A stretch of 8,009 nucleotides of DNA. It comes from CAZNPW01 sp964575185 (GTDB lineage: Bacteria > Pseudomonadota > Alphaproteobacteria > Rhodobacterales > Rhodobacteraceae). The notes under the pieces were generated by a model that saw only the letters and a program-made list of their open reading frames with translations, was not told where the DNA came from and did no database searches. The stretch covers positions 1-8,009 of the forward strand of contig CAZNPW010000093.1 in the NCBI GenBank assembly GCA_964575185.1, written 5' to 3'. Positions within the stretch are counted from its first letter, which is position 1, and each line of letters begins with the position of its first letter. Positions 4,336 through 8,009 of the stretch are shown piece after piece. The position numbers and the translations under genes are program-made.

Positions 4336-6671
4336 GCGTCGGGAAACCCCTGCCGCACGACAGCGCGCACCTGCACGTCACGGGGCAGGCGCGCTATGCC
4401 GACGACATCCCGCTGCCCGGGCCGGTCCTGCACCTGTGCTTCGGGCTGGCGCCCATCGCGCACGGGCGGATCGCGGCGCTCGACCTTGCGCCGGTGCGCG
4501 CGGCGCCGGGGGTGGTGGCGGTGATCGGGCCGGACGACCTTTCCCCGATGCCCGACTGCGCCCCGGTCGCGCATGACGAGCCGCTGTTGTCGCGGGACAT
4601 CATGTTCCACGGCCAGCCGGTGTTCCTGGTGGTGGCCGACAGCCACCTCGCCGCCCGCAGGGCCGCGCGGGCAGCCGGGATGACCTGCACCGAGGCGGTG
4701 CCGATCCTGACCATCGACGACGCGCTGGCGGCAGGCAGCCGGTTCGAGCAGGGGCCGGTCGTCTGGGCCAAGGGGGACGCCACCCGCGCCATCGCCGCCG
4801 CGCCGCGGGTGGTGGACGGCAGCATCGAGATCGGCGGGCAGGAACATTTCTACCTCGAGGGCCAGGTCGCGGCCTGCGTGCCGGGCGAGGACGGGATGAC
4901 CGTCTACGCCTCGACCCAGCACCCGACGGAGATCCAGCACAAGGTCGCGCACGCGCTCGGCCTGCCGATGAGCGCGGTGCGGGTGGAGGTGCGCCGCATG
5001 GGCGGCGGCTTCGGCGGCAAGGAAAGCCAGGGCAACGCGCTGGCCATCGCCTGCGCCATCGCGGCGCGGCTGACGGGGCGGGCGTGCAAGATGCGTTACG
5101 ACCGCGACGACGATTTCGTCATCACCGGCAAGCGGCATGATGCGCGGATCGACTATCGCGCGGGGTTCGACGACCAGGGCCGCATCCTCGGGCTGAGCTT
5201 CCGGCAGCTCGTGCGCTGCGGGTGGAGCCAGGACCTGTCGCTCGCCGTGGCCGACCGGGCGATGCTGCATGCCGACAACTGCTATCACATCCCGCACATG
5301 GCGGTGGAAAGCCACCGGCTGCGCACGCATACGGCCAGCGCGACGGCCTTCCGCGGCTTCGGCGGGCCGCAGGGGATGCTGGGGGTGGAGCGCGTGGTGG
5401 ACCACGTCGCGCATGTGCTGGGGCTGGACCCGCTGGAGGTGCGGCGGCGCAACTTCTATGCGGCGGCGCCGGACGGGGGGGCCAGCCCCCCCGCACCCCC
5501 TCGAGGTATTTCCGGCAAGATGAAAGGGGACGTGCAGTTCACCCATTACGGGATGCCGGTCGAGGACTTCGTCGCGGACCGGATCGTGGACCGGCTGGTG
5601 GAGACGTCGGACTACCACGCCCGGCGCGCCCGCGTGGCGGCGTGGAACGCGGCCAACCCGGTGCTGAAGCGGGGGATCGCGCTGACGCCGGTGAAGTTCG
5701 GGATCAGCTTCACGCTCACCTGGCTGAACCAGGCGGGGGCGCTGGTGCATGTCTATCAGGACGGCTCGGTCCACCTGAACCACGGCGGGACCGAGATGGG
5801 GCAGGGGCTGAACCAGAAGGTCGCGCAGGTGGTGGCCGGGGTGTTCGGGCTGCCCGCGGGGGCGATCCGCATCACGCCGACGGATACGGGCAAGGTGCCG
5901 AACACGTCGGCCACCGCGGCCTCCAGCGGGTCGGACCTGAACGGCAAGGCGGCCGAGGCCGCGGCCTGCACGATCCGCGACCGGATGGCGGCGTTCATCG
6001 CCGAGAAGCACCAGGTCAAGGCGGCGCAGGTGCGGTTCTTGGACGGCACGGTGCGCGTGGCGGGCGAGGCCTACGACTTCGCCCGCGTGGCGATGTGGGC
6101 CTATCAGGCGCGGGTGGGCCTGTCGGCGACGGGGTTCTATGCGACGCCGCGCATCGTCTGGGACCGCATCCGTGGCTCCGGGCGGCCGTTCTACTATTTC
6201 GCCTATGGCGCGGCGGTGACCGAGGTGGTGGTCGACACGCTGACCGGCGCGCATCGCATCCTGCGGACCGACATCCTGCACGACACCGGCACCAGCCTGA
6301 ACCCGGCGATCGACCTGGGCCAGATCGAGGGCGGTTTCGTGCAGGGCGCAGGCTGGCTCACGACCGAGGAGCTGGTCTGGGACGGCAAGGGGCGGCTCCT
6401 GACGCACGCGCCCGCGACCTACAAGATCCCCGCCGCGTCGGATGCGCCGCGGGTGTTCAACGTGGCGCTGTGGGGCGAGGCCAACCGCGAGGACGCGGTG
6501 GGCAAGTCGAAGGCGGTGGGCGAGCCGCCGCTGATGCTGGCCAATTCGGTGCTGCTCGCGCTGTCGGACGCGGTGGCGGCCTGCGGCGACGGGTCGGTCT
6601 ATCCGGCGCTCGACGCGCCCGCGACGCCCGAGCGGGTGCTGTGGGCGATCCAGCGGGTGCGCGATGTTTGA
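4332..6671 (+). CDS. xdhB: Xanthine dehydrogenase large subunit XdhB (molybdenum-cofactor subunit)
   Basis: XdhB binds the molybdenum cofactor and hydroxylates hypoxanthine and xanthine, passing electrons to XdhA. The 779 residues start at a GTG that overlaps the xdhA stop. The N-terminus, (M)SVGKPLPHDSAHLHVTGQARY, is the expected one, no in-frame ATG lies near, and coupling to xdhA replaces a strong ribosome site. The hammerhead domain covers about 15-125 and the cofactor-binding domain the rest. Active-site residues match xanthine dehydrogenases: Glu231 in GGGFGGKES, Arg309 in ADRAMLH, and the catalytic base Glu731 in KAVGEPP. Glu231 and Arg309 favour purines over aldehydes. HGGTEMGQG (484-492) and ATAASSGSDLNG (527-538) are cofactor-contact regions. 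About residues 382-399 (GGASPPAPPRGISGKMKG) derive from repeat copy D and lengthen a loop between RRRNFY and THYG. The xdhC start lies 8 bases inside the 3' end. Confidence 0.96.
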   Translation: MSVGKPLPHDSAHLHVTGQARYADDIPLPGPVLHLCFGLAPIAHGRIAALDLAPVRAAPGVVAVIGPDDLSPMPDCAPVAHDEPLLSRDIMFHGQPVFLVVADSHLAARRAARAAGMTCTEAVPILTIDDALAAGSRFEQGPVVWAKGDATRAIAAAPRVVDGSIEIGGQEHFYLEGQVAACVPGEDGMTVYASTQHPTEIQHKVAHALGLPMSAVRVEVRRMGGGFGGKESQGNALAIACAIAARLTGRACKMRYDRDDDFVITGKRHDARIDYRAGFDDQGRILGLSFRQLVRCGWSQDLSLAVADRAMLHADNCYHIPHMAVESHRLRTHTASATAFRGFGGPQGMLGVERVVDHVAHVLGLDPLEVRRRNFYAAAPDGGASPPAPPRGISGKMKGDVQFTHYGMPVEDFVADRIVDRLVETSDYHARRARVAAWNAANPVLKRGIALTPVKFGISFTLTWLNQAGALVHVYQDGSVHLNHGGTEMGQGLNQKVAQVVAGVFGLPAGAIRITPTDTGKVPNTSATAASSGSDLNGKAAEAAACTIRDRMAAFIAEKHQVKAAQVRFLDGTVRVAGEAYDFARVAMWAYQARVGLSATGFYATPRIVWDRIRGSGRPFYYFAYGAAVTEVVVDTLTGAHRILRTDILHDTGTSLNPAIDLGQIEGGFVQGAGWLTTEELVWDGKGRLLTHAPATYKIPAASDAPRVFNVALWGEANREDAVGKSKAVGEPPLMLANSVLLALSDAVAACGDGSVYPALDAPATPERVLWAIQRVRDV
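5475..5528 (+). repeat. Degenerate hairpin repeat, copy D, in frame inside xdhB
   Basis: Seven G (5475-5481) pair with seven C (5486-5492) around CCAG, corresponding to stem-loop 1. Stem-loop 2 is missing. The core reads GCACCCCCTCGAGGTATTT (5493-5511), against TCACCCCCCGAGGATATTT in copies A-C, and is followed by CCGGCAAGATGAAAGG (5512-5527), which matches the tails of A and B well. The orientation is the same as the gene, unlike copy C. It encodes a Gly/Pro-rich stretch with no stop. Similarity is weaker than among A-C, but the order hairpin, C-run, GAGG, TATTT, CCGG, AAGATGA is preserved. Confidence 0.7.
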
Positions 6672-7557
6672 CCGCGAGGCCCTGGCGGCGGCGCTGGCCC
6701 ATGGCCCGGTCGCGCGGGTGGTGGTGGCGGCCGTACACGGCAGCGCCCCGCGCGAGGCGGGAGCGGCGATGCTCGTCTGGGCGGACGGGCAGGCGGGGAC
6801 GATCGGCGGCGGGGCGCTGGAGTGGGAGGCCGTCGCGCAGGCGCGCGCGCTGATCGCGACCGGGACCCGCCGCGTCGACCGCATCGCGCTCGGCCCGGCG
6901 CGGGGCCAGTGCTGCGGCGGGGCGGTGACGCTGTGGACCGAGGTGTGGGACCGGGTGCCCGACGGGCCGGTCGTCGCCCGGGGGCCGGGGGCGATGCCGC
7001 TGGCGGTGGCGCGGGTGATGGACCGGGCGCGGCGGCAGGGCGACCTGCCCGCGACGCAGATCGTGCAGGGCTGGCTGGTGGAGCCGGTGGCGGTGCCGCG
7101 GCGGCACCTGTGGGTCTGGGGCGCGGGGCATGTGGGCCGCGCGGTGGTGGCGGTGATGGCCCCGCTGCCGGGGGTCGCGGTCACCTGGGCGGACGTGGCG
7201 CGCGACCGCTATCCCGCCGAGATCCCCGCCGGGGTGGCGCTGGCGGGGATCGACGCCGTCCCGCCGCCCGACGCCGAGCATCTGGTCATGACCTTCAGTC
7301 ATGCGCTCGACCTGGAGATCTGCCACCGGCTGCTGGGGCACGGCTTCCGGTCGCTGGGGCTGATCGGATCGGCCACGAAAGCCGCGCGGTTCCGGTCGCG
7401 GCTGGCGGCGCTGGGGCACGCGCCTGCGGGCATCGCGCGGATCGCCTGCCCGATCGGGGACCCGGGTCTCGGCAAGCATCCGCAGGCCATCGCCGTCGGC
7501 GTGGCGGCGGCTTTCCTGGCCCGGCCCGCCGCCGCCACAGGGAGGATCATCGCATGA
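6664..7557 (+). CDS. xdhC: Xanthine dehydrogenase accessory protein XdhC
   Basis: XdhC binds the molybdenum cofactor, promotes its sulfurated form and inserts it into XdhB; it is not part of the mature enzyme. The 297 residues carry the XdhC/CoxI N-terminal signature, VHGSAPREAGAAM (24-36) followed by GTIGGGALEWEA (45-56), and a cysteine pair in GQCCGG (81-86). A Rossmann-like C-terminal half contains GAGHVGRAVV (153-162), MTFSHALDLEIC (209-220), LGLIGSATKAARFRSRL (231-247) and CPIGDPGLGKHPQAIAVGVAA (262-282). The start ATG lies within the 3' end of xdhB (8-base overlap), so translation is probably coupled. The stop overlaps the next gene's ATG as ATGA. Assignment is strong from motifs and from operon position. 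Confidence 0.95.
   Translation: MFDREALAAALAHGPVARVVVAAVHGSAPREAGAAMLVWADGQAGTIGGGALEWEAVAQARALIATGTRRVDRIALGPARGQCCGGAVTLWTEVWDRVPDGPVVARGPGAMPLAVARVMDRARRQGDLPATQIVQGWLVEPVAVPRRHLWVWGAGHVGRAVVAVMAPLPGVAVTWADVARDRYPAEIPAGVALAGIDAVPPPDAEHLVMTFSHALDLEICHRLLGHGFRSLGLIGSATKAARFRSRLAALGHAPAGIARIACPIGDPGLGKHPQAIAVGVAAAFLARPAAATGRIIA
7540..7546 (+). promoter_or_regulatory. Ribosome binding site of the ABC ATPase gene
   Basis: GGGAGGA lies 7 bases before the ATG at 7554, inside the 3' end of xdhC. It supports this start and independent ribosome entry in addition to coupling through the ATGA overlap. Confidence 0.7.
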
Positions 7558-8009
7558 CCGAGGTTCTGGCGATCGAGGGGCTGACCAAGGCCTATCCGGA
7601 GGTCGTGGCCAACCAGGACGTCAGCCTGACCGTGCGGGCGGGGGAGGTCCATGCGCTTCTGGGCGAGAACGGGGCGGGGAAGTCGACGCTGGTGAAGGCG
7701 ATCTACGGCCTGGTGAAGCCCGACGCGGGGGCGATGCGGCTGCTGGGGCGGCCCCATGCCCCGGCACGGCCGGCGGCGGCGCGGGCGGCGGGGGTCGGGA
7801 TGGTGTTCCAGCACTTCAGCCTGTTCGACGCCCTCAGCGTGGCCGAGAACGTGGCGCTGGGGATGGAGGCGCCGCCGCCGATGCCGCGGCTCGCGGCGCG
7901 GATCGCCGAGGTGAGCCGCGCCTACGGCCTGCCGCTCGACCCCGCGCGCGCGGTGGGCGACCTGTCGGCGGGCGAGCGCCAGCGGGTGGAGATCGTGCGC
8001 TGCCTGCTG
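7554..8009 (+). CDS. ABC transporter ATP-binding protein, probable nucleoside/purine uptake (3' end outside window)
   Basis: The first 152 residues of an ABC ATPase are visible. Walker A GENGAGKST is at 37-45, the Q-loop VFQHFSLFD at 84-92 with Gln86, and the signature LSAGERQRVEIVRCLL at 137-152 ends at the window edge; Walker B lies outside. The sequences LTKAYPEVVANQDVSLTVRAGEVHALLGENG and FQHFSLFDALSVAENVALG resemble the double-domain ATPases (about 500 residues) that work with BMP-family lipoprotein binding proteins for nucleosides, and also sugar-type ATPases. Its start overlaps the xdhC stop by 4 bases, so it is very likely in the same operon and could energise import of purines or purine nucleosides for XDH. 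The ABC class is certain, but the substrate is inferred from subfamily and context. Permease and binding-protein genes would be expected downstream. Confidence 0.9.
   Translation, partial: MTEVLAIEGLTKAYPEVVANQDVSLTVRAGEVHALLGENGAGKSTLVKAIYGLVKPDAGAMRLLGRPHAPARPAAARAAGVGMVFQHFSLFDALSVAENVALGMEAPPPMPRLAARIAEVSRAYGLPLDPARAVGDLSAGERQRVEIVRCLL

Noticed and set aside
4281..7184. Very long minus-strand open frame (967 codons) opposite xdhB and xdhC
   Set aside because: It is antisense to well-supported genes, has an Arg/His/Pro-rich composition with no motifs, and is what G+C-rich codon usage creates on the opposite strand.

Overview
The window is about 70% G+C or higher by eye and fits an alphaproteobacterium of the Rhodobacter/Paracoccus group (Rhodobacteraceae sensu lato). 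Reasons are the xdhA-xdhB-xdhC order with separate XdhA and XdhB subunits like those of Rhodobacter capsulatus, an alphaproteobacterial-type UbiG, and a G+C-rich repeat carrying a GAGGATATTT core of a kind I recall from genomes of this group. No species can be named from the sequence alone.

Layout. Bases 1-768 (+) are the 3' end of infB (translation initiation factor IF-2). It converges on ubiG (1040-1768, -), a ubiquinone-biosynthesis O-methyltransferase. The 271-base gap between their stop codons holds two inverted copies of a hairpin-rich repeat (A and B), each starting at or just after a stop codon. A 62-base divergent region separates ubiG from pip (1831-2799, +), a proline iminopeptidase of the alpha/beta-hydrolase fold. 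After a 129-base gap comes a compact (+) operon: xdhA (2929-4335), xdhB (4332-6671), xdhC (6664-7557) and the 5' part of an ABC-transporter ATPase gene (7554-8009, cut by the window end). Junctions in this operon overlap by 4, 8 and 4 bases.

How the genes work together. XdhA carries two [2Fe-2S] clusters and FAD. XdhB carries the molybdenum cofactor and purine site. XdhC prepares and delivers the molybdenum cofactor. Together they form a xanthine dehydrogenase. The coupled ABC ATPase resembles the BMP/nucleoside-type uptake family, so the operon plausibly links purine uptake with purine oxidation. infB, ubiG and pip are ordinary housekeeping genes.

The main discovery is that the repeat found after infB and ubiG also occurs inside coding sequence. 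Copy C lies in frame in xdhA, in the linker between the iron-sulfur and FAD domains. Copy D, more degenerate, lies in frame in xdhB, in a loop of the molybdenum domain. Copies A, B and C share a perfect 19-base core and an 8-bp first hairpin, while a second hairpin differs in sequence but keeps its pairing. This resembles, in principle, the palindromic elements of Rickettsia that insert into proteins, but in an unrelated sequence family. What moves or maintains the element is unknown.
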